Assembly: GCF_003012935.1 (NCBI RefSeq)
Contig: NZ_PUDR01000016.1
Location: 1-64,000, forward strand
Reading direction: 5' to 3'
Length of the DNA: 64,000 nt
Origin: Pannonibacter carbonis
Lineage (GTDB): Bacteria > Pseudomonadota > Alphaproteobacteria > Rhizobiales > Stappiaceae
The notes under the pieces are model-generated. The model was not told where the DNA came from, made no database searches, and saw nothing but the letters and a program-made list of their open reading frames with translations. Of this stretch, positions 1 to 9,941 are shown one piece after another. The number at the start of each line of letters is the position of its first letter. The stretch's first letter is position 1. The position numbers and the translations under genes were made by a program.

Positions 1-252
1 CGGCCAGACGTAGAGTCACAAAACGTCCGAGGGAAGCCTAGTCAGGAAGGTAATTGCCCTGGATTTAAGCCCGCTCCCCCCACCCCCAGACCCCTCCCCA
101 CGAGGGGGAGGGGAGCGGAGAGGCTCCGACAAGGTTAAACTCTCTAGGCACAGTCCTTCGCATCGAGCATGTGCCAGATTTCATATGCGATAACCTTGCC
201 CTCAAGGGGGGAGAGGGAGGCTGCGGCAAGCGACACGTCTGCTCCGATCCCC
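1..252. other. intergenic stretch, no gene seen
   Basis: I see no credible gene here. The reading frames that cross it are shadows of the neighbouring dehydrogenase. The stretch contains a C-rich/G-rich inverted repeat (left arm 91-99, right arm 104-113, loop ACGA) with an outer arm pair near 71-79 and 110-118. It lies downstream of the minus-strand gene at 253-1053, so it could help end that transcript. There is no T-run directly after the stem, so terminator function is only inferred. Confidence 0.4.
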
Positions 253-1053
253 CTACTCCCGCTCGAACCGCGGATCCGGGTCGATCTCGGCTTCCAATCC
301 CTTCATGAACAGGTCGGCGAGCTTGGGGGGCAGCAGGCCCTGAAGGTAGATGCCGGTGGCGAGCAGCAGCGGGAAGGCATGGATCGCGGCGCGGCGCTCG
401 ATGGCACGGCGCATGCGGCGGGCGGCGTCCTCGGCTGAGATCTCGAAGGGTTTGGCACCCTTGTGCCGGGCCGACATGGGCGAGGTGACAAAGCCCGGGC
501 ACAGGATCGTCACCGACACGCCGAAGGGCTTCAACCAGCCGCGCAGGGAATGGCCATAGGCGACCACGGCGGCCTTGGAGGCGCTGTAGGACGGCATGTC
601 CGGCAGGGCACGCAGGCCAGCCAGCGAGGCAACGAGCGCGATCCGGCCCTGGCCCCTGAGGCGCATCGGCTCCACCAGCGCCGTCACCGTATTGATGACC
701 CCGCCAAGGTTGATGTCGAACTGCCGGTCGGACGCTGCATCCGGCTCGCGCGAGCGGGCCGGTCCAAGCCCGCCGGTGACGCCGGCATTGGCGATCACCA
801 GATCCACCGGATGGCGGCCGTCGAACTCGGCGAGCGCGGCCCTGAGCGCGGCCCTGTCACGCACGTCGATGGCCGCCCATTCTGCCGTTGCCCCGCGCGC
901 CTCGACATCACGGGCCAGCGCCTTGAGCTTGTCCGCATCACGGGCCACCAGCAGCAGCACGCGGCCGGGCGCGGCATACTCAAGCGCCAGCGCCGTGCCG
1001 ATGCCCCCGCTGGCGCCGGTCAGGACAATCGAGGTGGGGGAGAAACGGGCCAT
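253..1053 (-). CDS. short-chain dehydrogenase/reductase, end of capsule operon
   Basis: A 266-residue classical SDR. The cofactor loop TGASGGIG lies at residues 12-19, NAG at 89-91, the catalytic serine near 143, and the Tyr-Lys pair YSASK at 156-160. It probably reduces or oxidises a small hydroxyl or keto group with NAD(P); the substrate cannot be read from the sequence. The start ATG at 1053 is preceded by GAGGA at good spacing. The gene lies 15 bases after the kpsC-like gene and ends the minus-strand capsule block. Rhizobial K-antigen loci also carry an SDR (RkpH-type), so a role in making or modifying the lipid or sugar precursor is plausible. That link is by context only. A C-terminal stretch of about 45 residues beyond the core, with a hydrophobic segment around 225-245, could help it sit at the membrane. 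Confidence 0.85.
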   Translation of the reverse strand: MARFSPTSIVLTGASGGIGTALALEYAAPGRVLLLVARDADKLKALARDVEARGATAEWAAIDVRDRAALRAALAEFDGRHPVDLVIANAGVTGGLGPARSREPDAASDRQFDINLGGVINTVTALVEPMRLRGQGRIALVASLAGLRALPDMPSYSASKAAVVAYGHSLRGWLKPFGVSVTILCPGFVTSPMSARHKGAKPFEISAEDAARRMRRAIERRAAIHAFPLLLATGIYLQGLLPPKLADLFMKGLEAEIDPDPRFERE

Positions 1054-1068
1054 GCAGTCCTCGGGAGG

Positions 1069-2994
1069 TTAAAGGCCCAGGCGTCGGCCGAGCCAGGAAA
1101 GATGCCGCCAGAAGTCGGCAACGAGCCGGTGACGCCGGCTCTGGCGCTGTGCCACAAGCCGGGCGATGACGTCTTCCGGCCGGCAGGGCAGCAGCGTCAC
1201 GGGGTCGATGCAGCGGGTGTAGACCACCAGCGCCAGATAGACCAGCTCGTCAAGCTCCCGCGCCCGCCCGCGCCGCTCACTGGCGGTCAGGTCCTCGCTC
1301 AGGCCCCAGCCGGCATAGAACGGCAAACCGTGCGTCGTCACCGCCTTGCCGCGCAGCATCGCCTCGAAGCCGGACAGGGAGGAGAAGGTCTCGATCTTGT
1401 CCGCCGCCTCGATCAGATCCACGATATCGGCATCGCGGGCGACGAAATCCGCAAGACCGACGAGGTCCGAGTCGTCGATCTTGCCCTTGCGCAGGCCGGT
1501 TTCCACGTCCGGATGCGGCTTGAACACCAGATAGGCGTCCGGATTGCGCTGCCGGGCGAGCCGCAACAGGTCCAGATTGACGTTGGGGGTGCTGGCGCAG
1601 TCGATGGTCGCGGACTTCGACCGGCGCACGGCCGCATCGTCGGCGACCTGGCCGGGCACCAGAACCACGTGCCGGTCTGTCGGGAAGGCATAGCTGCGCC
1701 GTTCGCCGAAGTTGTACTTGGTGATCCGCGCCGCCACGATGGCCCGGCGCAGGGCGGCACCGCGCGCCTTCTGCTGCGCACTGACGTCCGCCTCCATCAG
1801 CAGACGCTCGAGGGCGCTGGGGCGCGAGGGATCGTAATAGATGCCGAGATCATCAACGGCGAGCGAGGCCCCGCGGGCAAGACCGGCGCCGAGCCCGACC
1901 GAGCGCAGGAAGCCATCCTCGATGCGCAGCAAGGGCACGCCGATTGCTTCGGCCGCGGCCTCCAGGTCCGGCGTCGTCTTGCTGGCCCAGGACAGGATCC
2001 GCCCGCCGGTCTTGCGCGCGCCCTCCAGCGCCGCTGCCGGGGCACTGCAGAAGGTGACGCCGCCAGCACCGGCAAAGGTCGCGCGGATCGCCGGATGGTT
2101 CCAGCTCTGCGCGCCAACGCAATAGGTGCTCTGGGCATTGCGGCTGTAGGCATCTGCCAGCGCCGCCCCAATGTCGAGGCCTTCGGCAAGGCTGACGGCC
2201 TGACGCTGATAGGGTTCGATCCAGGCCAGCCCCTCGGCAGCCAGAACGGCGGTCAGCTCATCACGATCCGGTGCCGCCGCAATCAGCGCTGCCGGCGAAC
2301 CAGCGGGGGCCTCGGCCAGCGTGATGCCGCTGAGGACCGCGTAGAGCGCCAGCGACGCGCTGTCGGTCTCCAGCTGGCTTGCGGCAGCCAGCCATGGGCG
2401 CGGATTGCCGGGGCTCGGCGCGGCGCGCAGCAGGCGGGCGCTGGTGTCGCTGCAAGGCGCGAAAGCCCCGTTGCCACTGGCGACGAGGCGAAACTCGCCG
2501 TCATCCGGCGGCCGGTCGGCCTGCAGGTGACGCAGCTCGAGCGGGAAGTTCGTTGTCTGCGGCAGGTCCAGCGGCGCGTGGCGATACCAGGGATCTGGCC
2601 AGTCCGCGCGCCAACAGCCAAGCGCTGCGCCATGGTCGGCCGGTGCTAGCGCGCGCAAGGAAGACAAGAACGCCGTCTGCGGCTGTTCCGACAGCAGCAG
2701 CACCCGTGATGGCACGACAACGAGCCCGACCACATGCGGAAAACGGCTCACCGGCTCCGTGCCGAAGGGCCCAGGAAACACGAGGGCAAGGCAGGCCCCC
2801 GTTACCAGCGCCTCGTTGCGGGCCCGTGCATAGGCCGATGCATCGAACCCGGTGGCGATGATGCGCCGGCGGCCATTGGCCATGCTGCAGGCAGCCAGCG
2901 GTCCGGTCCGGCTGCGCGACAGCGCAATCAGATCCGCATGCAAGGGCTCCAGCGCCGGATCGGTCACCGCCAGGCGTGGTGAGCGTCTCCTCAC
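1069..2994 (-). CDS. kpsC: KpsC-like capsule beta-Kdo transferase
   Basis: A 641-residue cytoplasmic glycosyltransferase of the KpsC/LipA family, which extends the poly-Kdo linker between the lipid anchor and the capsule chain. The C-terminal half shows the family motifs: EDGFLRSVGLG (359-369), YYDPSRPS (from 386), VPGQVADD (446-453), KPHPDV (492-497), ETFSSLSGFEAMLRGK (535-550) and HGLPFYAGWG (555-564). Classical KpsC carries two transferase modules of about equal size. Here residues 1-290 show none of these motifs clearly, so only the second module is recognisable and the first is divergent or replaced. The start is a GTG at 2994 that overlaps the stop of the kpsS gene (GTGA), which indicates translational coupling. 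Sure of the family; the exact linkage made is inferred. Confidence 0.88.
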   Translation of the reverse strand: MRRRSPRLAVTDPALEPLHADLIALSRSRTGPLAACSMANGRRRIIATGFDASAYARARNEALVTGACLALVFPGPFGTEPVSRFPHVVGLVVVPSRVLLLSEQPQTAFLSSLRALAPADHGAALGCWRADWPDPWYRHAPLDLPQTTNFPLELRHLQADRPPDDGEFRLVASGNGAFAPCSDTSARLLRAAPSPGNPRPWLAAASQLETDSASLALYAVLSGITLAEAPAGSPAALIAAAPDRDELTAVLAAEGLAWIEPYQRQAVSLAEGLDIGAALADAYSRNAQSTYCVGAQSWNHPAIRATFAGAGGVTFCSAPAAALEGARKTGGRILSWASKTTPDLEAAAEAIGVPLLRIEDGFLRSVGLGAGLARGASLAVDDLGIYYDPSRPSALERLLMEADVSAQQKARGAALRRAIVAARITKYNFGERRSYAFPTDRHVVLVPGQVADDAAVRRSKSATIDCASTPNVNLDLLRLARQRNPDAYLVFKPHPDVETGLRKGKIDDSDLVGLADFVARDADIVDLIEAADKIETFSSLSGFEAMLRGKAVTTHGLPFYAGWGLSEDLTASERRGRARELDELVYLALVVYTRCIDPVTLLPCRPEDVIARLVAQRQSRRHRLVADFWRHLSWLGRRLGL

Positions 2995-4397
2995 AGCGGC
3001 ACCCCGAGCGCCCGCGCCCGCGCCAGACGCTGGGGCGGCGTCACATGGGCAGCCCCCTGATTGAGACCGCGATCGAGGATACGGCGCGTCATGTTCCCGG
3101 CCGCCGCCTCCAGGCCCTCGCGGTTGTGGATCGATCCGCGAACCTGAATATGGGCGGCGATTGCCCGGATGTAGTCGTCGAGCAGCTCCGGGTCCGGGCG
3201 CTGCGGCGCTGTCCAGAAGCCATCGAGCGGACCGGCATGGGTCAGCCCGCGAATGTCGAAATGGGCCGGCACCAGCGTCTTGACCGGACAGCCGGCCTGC
3301 ATGGCTTCCAGCCCGGCCGTGCTGTTCAGGGTCACCACGCCGGCGGCGCGCTGGAACAGAGGACCCAGCGTGCCGCCGTCGAAGAACAGCACTCTGTCGC
3401 GCACGTCGTGCCGGTCGGCAATCGCCGCTGTCCGCTCTGGCCAGCGCTCGAACCCGGCATCGAGCGGATGGCTCTTGAGAACAAGGCGACTCGCCTGCGG
3501 TGCATGGGCGGCGAAGGAGGCAATGACGGTCTCGATGACCTCGGCAAAGCTCGCGTAGGGGGAATGGGCGCGCAGCTGGAAGTCCCCCTCCAGCTGCAGC
3601 GGCAGCACGAAAAAGGGCGCGTTGCCCGCAAACAGCAGCGCCTGCTCACTGGCGACAGCCGTGTTGCGGCGGCCCTTGCCGAGAAGACGCAGCCCATGGG
3701 CGGGATATTCGACAAGCGGATGATAGATCGTGTGACGCTGATAATGCGGATAGGTAAAGCCAGCGAACACATTGAAAAGATTGTAGATCATGTCCGGGAT
3801 CGCCTCGAGGGCGAAGGAGCCGGGATAGATCGGCTCAAGGTCAGCCTCCGGGGCCTCGGCCGCCAGCGCCCGGATCGCATCCGGATCGTCGGGGAAGCGG
3901 CTCAAGGTGGAGAGGCCGTCGCGCTCGAGGGTCAGATAGCCGGGGCGCAGATATCCAAGTTCGGTCACCGCGATCTGGATGCCGAGCGGGGCCGCTGCCG
4001 CGATCGCCGCCTTGTGATAGATCCGCTGGTCGCCGTGCAGCACCAGATCGGTGACAGCGTTCTGGCGCAGATAATCGTCGATGAAATGCCGGAACGCTTC
4101 CGGCTGCCCGCGATAGGACAGCGTATCCGGGCCGCGCCAGTGCAGCCAGTCGCCGGGGCAGAAATTGATCCGGGACACATGATGCCTCTCCTGCCGCATC
4201 AACGCGCCCATGCGGGCGTAGAGCGGACAGAGCGGCCCCTGCAGGAACAGGATATGCCGAGAGGCAGCCCCCGGTCCGGCAGCGCCTGCCGGCGGGTCGG
4301 CTAGTTCCAGGTCGGTAGCCCCGAGCATCCCGCTTGTTCCTTCCCCGCCTGCAGCGGCCACGGCCGGATCAGAGGCGTCGGCCGGCCCGTCCCTCAC
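2991..4397 (-). CDS. kpsS: KpsS-like capsule Kdo transferase (copy 1)
   Basis: A 468-residue KpsS/LipB-family protein, thought to add the first Kdo to the phospholipid acceptor of group 2 type capsules. Motifs seen: LFLQGP (50-55), INFCPGDW (77-84), HGDQRIYH (121-128), ELGYLRP (146-152), LPLQLEGD (265-272), KSHPLD (308-313) and a NST sugar-phosphate type loop (358-360). The first 45 residues are Ala/Gly-rich and probably disordered; a later start is possible. Its stop overlaps the kpsC start, and it sits 28 bases after the DUF6447-like gene. A second full-length paralogue lies at 14968-16362, which is unusual because most loci carry one. Confidence 0.88.
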   Translation of the reverse strand: MRDGPADASDPAVAAAGGEGTSGMLGATDLELADPPAGAAGPGAASRHILFLQGPLCPLYARMGALMRQERHHVSRINFCPGDWLHWRGPDTLSYRGQPEAFRHFIDDYLRQNAVTDLVLHGDQRIYHKAAIAAAAPLGIQIAVTELGYLRPGYLTLERDGLSTLSRFPDDPDAIRALAAEAPEADLEPIYPGSFALEAIPDMIYNLFNVFAGFTYPHYQRHTIYHPLVEYPAHGLRLLGKGRRNTAVASEQALLFAGNAPFFVLPLQLEGDFQLRAHSPYASFAEVIETVIASFAAHAPQASRLVLKSHPLDAGFERWPERTAAIADRHDVRDRVLFFDGGTLGPLFQRAAGVVTLNSTAGLEAMQAGCPVKTLVPAHFDIRGLTHAGPLDGFWTAPQRPDPELLDDYIRAIAAHIQVRGSIHNREGLEAAAGNMTRRILDRGLNQGAAHVTPPQRLARARALGVPL

Positions 4398-4425
4398 AAC
4401 GCGGCAAGGGACGGGAGGTTCCGTG

Positions 4426-4629
4426 TCAGGCCATCTTGTCCAGTTCGGCCTTCAGCGCATGGCTGTGGATCGTCCGCCAGGTCGTCATGGTCTCGATCTC
4501 GTTCTGCGCCATGGCGATCTTGCGATCGACTTCCTGCAGGTTGCGCAGCTGGTTCTGGGCTTCCGAACTGAGGTCGGAAAGCTTGTAGACCTTGCCATCG
4601 ATGGTGACGGTATTGTCCGAAGCGCTCAT
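4426..4629 (-). CDS. small DUF6447-like protein inside capsule operon
   Basis: About 67 residues if translated from the ATG at 4629. An in-frame start at 4668 would add 13 residues, but the extension looks unrelated to the rest. The N-terminal part has the pattern TVTIDGKVYKLSDLS followed by a helix rich in Gln, Glu and Asn (about residues 20-45), and ends in ALKAEL. This matches what I recall of DUF6447, a family of small alphaproteobacterial proteins of unknown function. There is no signal peptide or membrane helix. It sits between kpsT and kpsS, so it is probably co-transcribed with the capsule genes. No function can be assigned. Confidence 0.65.
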   Translation of the reverse strand: MSASDNTVTIDGKVYKLSDLSSEAQNQLRNLQEVDRKIAMAQNEIETMTTWRTIHSHALKAELDKMA

Positions 4630-4730
4630 CTGTCTCGTCTTTCTTTTCGTTTCAGGCGTGCAGTCCACCGGACCGACGTAGCCATGTCATCCGTATAAGG
4701 GTGCAGGCGCGACACGTCAAAGCCGGGGGT

Positions 4731-5378
4731 TCAGAGATTGTTGTAGATGTCGAGGGCGAGGGGAATGTCCTGGAAAAACTTGGACCGGCCCTGATGCAGC
4801 ACAAGAGCGCCATTGCAATAGTCATTGAGAATGGCGGCATCATGGGAGACCAGCAGCAAGGCGCGGTCCGCCCGCTTCTCGAAGATCTCTTCCTTGCACT
4901 TGCGGTGGAAGCGCTGGTCACCGACGAAAATAACCTCGTCGATGAGATAGCAATCAAAGTCGATGGCGAGCGACAGGCCAAAGGCAAGCCGCGCCCGCAT
5001 GCCGGAGGAATAGGTTTTCACCGGCTGGGCGAGATAAGCACCAAGCTCGGAAAAATATTCCACGTAATCGAAGACCTCTCGGTACTCGCGATCATACAGG
5101 CGTGCGATGAACTTCATGTTGTCGATGCCGGTCAGGCTGCCCTGGAAGCCGCCATTCAGGCCGAGCGGCCAGGACAGGGTCATATCGCAGTGGATCTTGC
5201 CGGAGGTCGGGTACTCAAGCCCGCCGAGAAGACGGACCAGCGTCGACTTGCCGGCGCCATTGCGCCCGAGCACTGCCAGCCGCTCGCCCTTGCGCACCTC
5301 GAAATTCACCCCATCCAGCACCCGCTTGGTGCTGTGGCCATGCCGGTATTCCTTGACGAGATCAACGACACGAATCAA
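4731..5378 (-). CDS. kpsT: capsule ABC exporter ATPase KpsT
   Basis: A 215-residue ABC ATPase that powers export of lipid-linked capsular polysaccharide with KpsM. The Walker A motif GRNGAGKST is at residues 38-46, the ABC signature YSSGMRARL at 123-131, Walker B YLIDEV at 144-149, and the switch His at 179. Length and the YSSGM form of the signature are typical of the KpsT/Wzt group; it lacks the extra C-terminal carbohydrate-binding domain of long Wzt proteins. It starts 9 bases after kpsM ends, so the two are co-translated. This is the exporter of the ATP-dependent capsule pathway, which acts at the inner membrane. Confidence 0.95.
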   Translation of the reverse strand: MIRVVDLVKEYRHGHSTKRVLDGVNFEVRKGERLAVLGRNGAGKSTLVRLLGGLEYPTSGKIHCDMTLSWPLGLNGGFQGSLTGIDNMKFIARLYDREYREVFDYVEYFSELGAYLAQPVKTYSSGMRARLAFGLSLAIDFDCYLIDEVIFVGDQRFHRKCKEEIFEKRADRALLLVSHDAAILNDYCNGALVLHQGRSKFFQDIPLALDIYNNL

Positions 5379-5387
5379 GGCACGCGC

Positions 5388-6212
5388 TCACTGCAGATCG
5401 ACATAGGACCGGGCGTCCTTCAGGAAGTATAGGCCAAGCACCGTGATCACCGCCGAGACGTAGATTGCCACGGGGAGATTATAGTAGGTCGCAACCGTCG
5501 GCCCGAAGATGCCATGGCGAATATACTCCACGGCACTGACCTGCGGAATAAGTATGATGTATTCGCGCAAGGGTTCGGGCAGCCAGCTGACCATATAGAA
5601 AGTCCCTGACAGCGGAATCATGATGTAGGACAGTGGGTTCCAGATCTTTTCGACGATTTCCGAACGCTCGGACAGGGCACCGATCAGAATAGCGACAGCG
5701 ACCGAATACCAGGCATAAAGCCCCCAGCCGAACAGGATCGGACCGAGGTCATCGGGCATCTCCACGAAGCCCCAGATGTAGAAGATGATCCAGGTGATGA
5801 AAAACGCCGCCAGCGTTCCGATCACCTCGACCCCCATGCGGGCCATGTACATGGCAAAGATTGTAACCTGGCGATGATACATCAGTTCCAGGTTGGCCTG
5901 CATACAGCGCAGCGCGCGCATGACGCAGTGGCGGTACATCAGCAGTGGCATGTAGCCGGACAAGAGAAACGGTACGATCGGCGTCTCAACATGACTGCTC
6001 GACTTGGCTAGCGACCACATGCCGATCACGCCGAGGCAGAACAGCACCGGCTCGATGATGATCCAGGCAAAGCCGATATTGTCGCGGCCGAACCGGGTGT
6101 GGATTTCGCGCATCACCAGCGCGCCAATCACACGGGTCTGGGTCGAGGCCATCGCCCTGGCATTGCTCAGCCAGCCCGGCTGCCTGCGCTCCTGACCCGG
6201 CTGTCGGCTCAA
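5388..6212 (-). CDS. kpsM: capsule ABC exporter permease KpsM
   Basis: A 274-residue ABC-2 type permease, partner of KpsT. It has about six hydrophobic segments, the first near residues 46-70 and the last near 245-265. The N-terminal amphipathic stretch with VMREIHTRFGRDNIGFAW is characteristic of KpsM/Wzm proteins. The likely start is a TTG at 6212 whose last bases overlap the kpsE stop (TTGA). An ATG 20 codons in (6152) is the alternative. It moves the finished, lipid-anchored polysaccharide from the cytoplasmic to the periplasmic face, where KpsE and KpsD take over. Confidence 0.93.
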   Translation of the reverse strand: MSRQPGQERRQPGWLSNARAMASTQTRVIGALVMREIHTRFGRDNIGFAWIIIEPVLFCLGVIGMWSLAKSSSHVETPIVPFLLSGYMPLLMYRHCVMRALRCMQANLELMYHRQVTIFAMYMARMGVEVIGTLAAFFITWIIFYIWGFVEMPDDLGPILFGWGLYAWYSVAVAILIGALSERSEIVEKIWNPLSYIMIPLSGTFYMVSWLPEPLREYIILIPQVSAVEYIRHGIFGPTVATYYNLPVAIYVSAVITVLGLYFLKDARSYVDLQ

Positions 6213-7456
6213 TGCTTGTGCTCCCGGGCATTCACATACAGCAGCCAGATGATGGCATAGCCAAGGAAGAACGTCATGAAGACCGTGAGTATGCGCAGGA
6301 TACGCTGCGGGAAACGGGCATAGTCAGGCGCATTCGGCTCGATGATCCGCTCAAGGTAAAGCTGCTTGCGCGCGGCCTCGATGCGGGCAGACGACAAGTT
6401 CGCCTGGGCCGTCAACAAAGCCTTGGCCGCGAACTCCTGTTCGAGAACCAGTTGCTCATATTCGGCATAGGTGCCAACAAGCGACCCGGTCTGGCTGACC
6501 AGCTTGGCCTTCTCCTGCTCGAGCTGAGCTACGACCGCATCCAGACGCTTCTGCAGCACCTGAATCTGGACGCTGTTGGGCGTCTGCTCGGTAATCAGGC
6601 GCAGCTGGGTTTCCAGCTTGGCCTGCTCGCCGGCCATCTCGCCAATCAATTCCAGCGCCGCCTTGGACGCAAGTTCAGGATCGACAATGCCCTCCTTGAC
6701 CCGGAAGGCCTTCATCTTCAGCTGATTGTCCAGAACACGTTGTTCGGCGTTGCGCACTTCGGTTCGCGCCAGCGTCAGGCTGTCCTCCCGTGACCGCGTG
6801 TTCATCCGGTTGATGAGTTGTTCGGCGTTGGTCAGAAGCGCTTCGGCGATGCTTTTTGCATCTTCCGGCGTAAAGGCACGCACAGTCACTGTCGAAATGC
6901 CGGAGGCCGTATCATGCTTGGGTGTTACGTGCCGGCTGAAGTGGTCGTACATGCCTTCGAAAGTCGATCCGTCGATCAGGTTCGGATAGGCCGAAAGGAA
7001 GTCGATGAAGTCGCGGCCCATCAAGGTCTTGTAGTCGATACTGGACTGGACATCGCGCAGCGCATCACGGGAGGCCATGTAATCGAGGACGGAATAGGTT
7101 TGCTCCTGCGCCGGGCCAAGGCCAGTGGTCTGCAGCAGGGCTCCCAGGCCACCGACTTGCGGCTTGTCCGAGGAGCGGACGATGAAACGGGCCTCGGATT
7201 CATACTGATCGGACGCGATGAAGCCGTAATAGATAAAAGCAAAGAACGTCGGCACCATGACCAGCGCAATGAATGCTCCCCAGCCGCCGATTCGCAGCTG
7301 CGACTTCCAGTCCTTGCGTACATGGTCGAACGCCCCGGCAGGCGCCCGCGACAGGCGTTGCAACGGCTTGGCGATGCTGGCCGGGCTGAGCGTCTTGAAT
7401 CCCGAGGGGGCCTCCGGCTTCACCATGGACGGTTCCTTGAGCTGCTGGTCTGTCAT
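6209..7456 (-). CDS. kpsE: capsule export periplasmic adaptor KpsE
   Basis: A 415-residue inner-membrane polysaccharide co-polymerase of the KpsE/CtrB type. It has two membrane helices, at about 58-79 and 389-407, with a large periplasmic part between them. The region from about 215 to 375 is rich in Glu, Gln, Leu and Ala in heptad-like spacing and should form the long coiled coil that reaches toward the outer-membrane exporter. A Pro-rich PNAPDYARFPQ segment precedes the second helix, as in the Wzz/KpsE family. This is the first gene of the kpsE-M-T block; the ATG at 7456 faces the gap shared with gmd, so a divergent promoter region lies at 7457-7841. Confidence 0.92.
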   Translation of the reverse strand: MTDQQLKEPSMVKPEAPSGFKTLSPASIAKPLQRLSRAPAGAFDHVRKDWKSQLRIGGWGAFIALVMVPTFFAFIYYGFIASDQYESEARFIVRSSDKPQVGGLGALLQTTGLGPAQEQTYSVLDYMASRDALRDVQSSIDYKTLMGRDFIDFLSAYPNLIDGSTFEGMYDHFSRHVTPKHDTASGISTVTVRAFTPEDAKSIAEALLTNAEQLINRMNTRSREDSLTLARTEVRNAEQRVLDNQLKMKAFRVKEGIVDPELASKAALELIGEMAGEQAKLETQLRLITEQTPNSVQIQVLQKRLDAVVAQLEQEKAKLVSQTGSLVGTYAEYEQLVLEQEFAAKALLTAQANLSSARIEAARKQLYLERIIEPNAPDYARFPQRILRILTVFMTFFLGYAIIWLLYVNAREHKH

Positions 7457-8816
<1,360 letters not shown>

Positions 8817-8843
8817 CATCCGTCCGGAACAGGACTGCGCCAG

Positions 8844-9920
8844 ATGATCTATACGGTTCTCGGTTTGCCGGGTCCTTTCACCAACTGGTGCCGCGCCGTG
8901 CTGTGCGAACTGATCGCAGAACGCGGTGAACGAGCCTCGGACACGCATATCGCCGGGAGCCTGGCCGATATCGCAACCGAGCTGATGCGCCGGGACGAAG
9001 AACATCTGGTGTTTTCCGCCGGGCGCCCGGACGTGGCACTGACAGGACGGCTGAAGGAGTTTCGCCGTCCGATCCTGCTCGCCCTGTCGGATCCGCGCCA
9101 GGGCGCCCTCCACCTCTTCCGAAGCGGCAAGGCGGATGAACGCACCAGCGTGCGCCTGATTTCCGGTGATTGCTCGTGCCTCGTCGGGTTCAATGACACC
9201 GACCACGTCACCCGCCTGCATCTGGAAGATGCACTTTCCGATCCGCTCAGCGCCATCCAGAGGATCGGGGCAGCTTTTGGCGTGCGCGCGGATGTTTTGC
9301 AGGCCCGGCGCGTGCTGGAGCGGACAGTAACCCAGCTGGCCGATACCACGGGCCAGGACAATGGCGGCGCAGACCCGAAGGCCGGGCTGGTCGAGAGCTT
9401 CGGCGAGGCGCTTGGCGCTGCTGCCGACTATGTCCTCGGGGGCTTCGAGCAACTCCTGAAAGGCGATCGCGATGCACCGCTGATCATCACCAAGGAGTTC
9501 TTTCTCGCCGGTGACCCGCCGCATGACCATGTCACACATCCGCTGGACATGACCGGCCGCGCCCGCTTCATCGCCTTCGGGCCCTATATGCATATTCCCG
9601 CAGGAGCGTGGGCCCTGCGCTATGTCGTCGGTTTCTCGGCCGAGGCCATGGGCACGCCCTGCATCATCGACGTCGGTGTGTCGGAAGGCCCAGTCTATCA
9701 CGAACTGACGCGGGCCCACATGGCCGTGTCGTCGCGCGGGCGGATGGAAATTTCCCTGTCCTTCGAAATCACCGATCCGTTGATGCCGCTGCAGGTCCGG
9801 CTTCTGACCGAAAAGGCGATCTTCGACGGCCGCATGGCCATCGGCTATGCCGAGTTCCGCCGCAAGGCGCACCACGACGCGGGCGACCTCGACACCAGCA
9901 CTCTCTTGCCGCCGGCCTGA
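8844..9920 (+). CDS. sulfotransferase-like protein with C-terminal beta domain
   Basis: A 358-residue protein I do not recognise as a named family. The N-terminus VLGLPGPFTNWCRAVL (5-20) has the strand-loop-helix pattern of the sulfotransferase 5'-phosphosulfate loop (LPxSGTTWLRALL in the family). A strand ending in LALSDPRQGAL (about 79-89) resembles the 3'-phosphate site (RDPRDVALS), and LEDALSDPLSAIQRIGAAFGV (about 126-146) resembles the usual LRYEDL-DPxxxLRRLxxFLG segment. The loop lacks the normal Ser-Gly-Thr and the second motif lacks its first Arg, so activity is uncertain. From about residue 225 to the end, strand-rich sequence (PYMHIPAG, MEISLSFEI) suggests a beta-sandwich, possibly sugar-binding. 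It follows gmd by 27 bases and is probably co-transcribed. No signal peptide. Confidence 0.6.
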   Translation: MIYTVLGLPGPFTNWCRAVLCELIAERGERASDTHIAGSLADIATELMRRDEEHLVFSAGRPDVALTGRLKEFRRPILLALSDPRQGALHLFRSGKADERTSVRLISGDCSCLVGFNDTDHVTRLHLEDALSDPLSAIQRIGAAFGVRADVLQARRVLERTVTQLADTTGQDNGGADPKAGLVESFGEALGAAADYVLGGFEQLLKGDRDAPLIITKEFFLAGDPPHDHVTHPLDMTGRARFIAFGPYMHIPAGAWALRYVVGFSAEAMGTPCIIDVGVSEGPVYHELTRAHMAVSSRGRMEISLSFEITDPLMPLQVRLLTEKAIFDGRMAIGYAEFRRKAHHDAGDLDTSTLLPPA

Positions 9921-9941
9921 CCCTGCACGCCGGCGCGGACC

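Noticed and set aside
463-2649. 728-residue plus-strand open frame opposite the SDR and kpsC genes
   Set aside because: Its sequence is Arg/Gly/Gln-rich with no family pattern. It is the complement of strongly biased coding sequence whose minus-strand product shows clear KpsC motifs.
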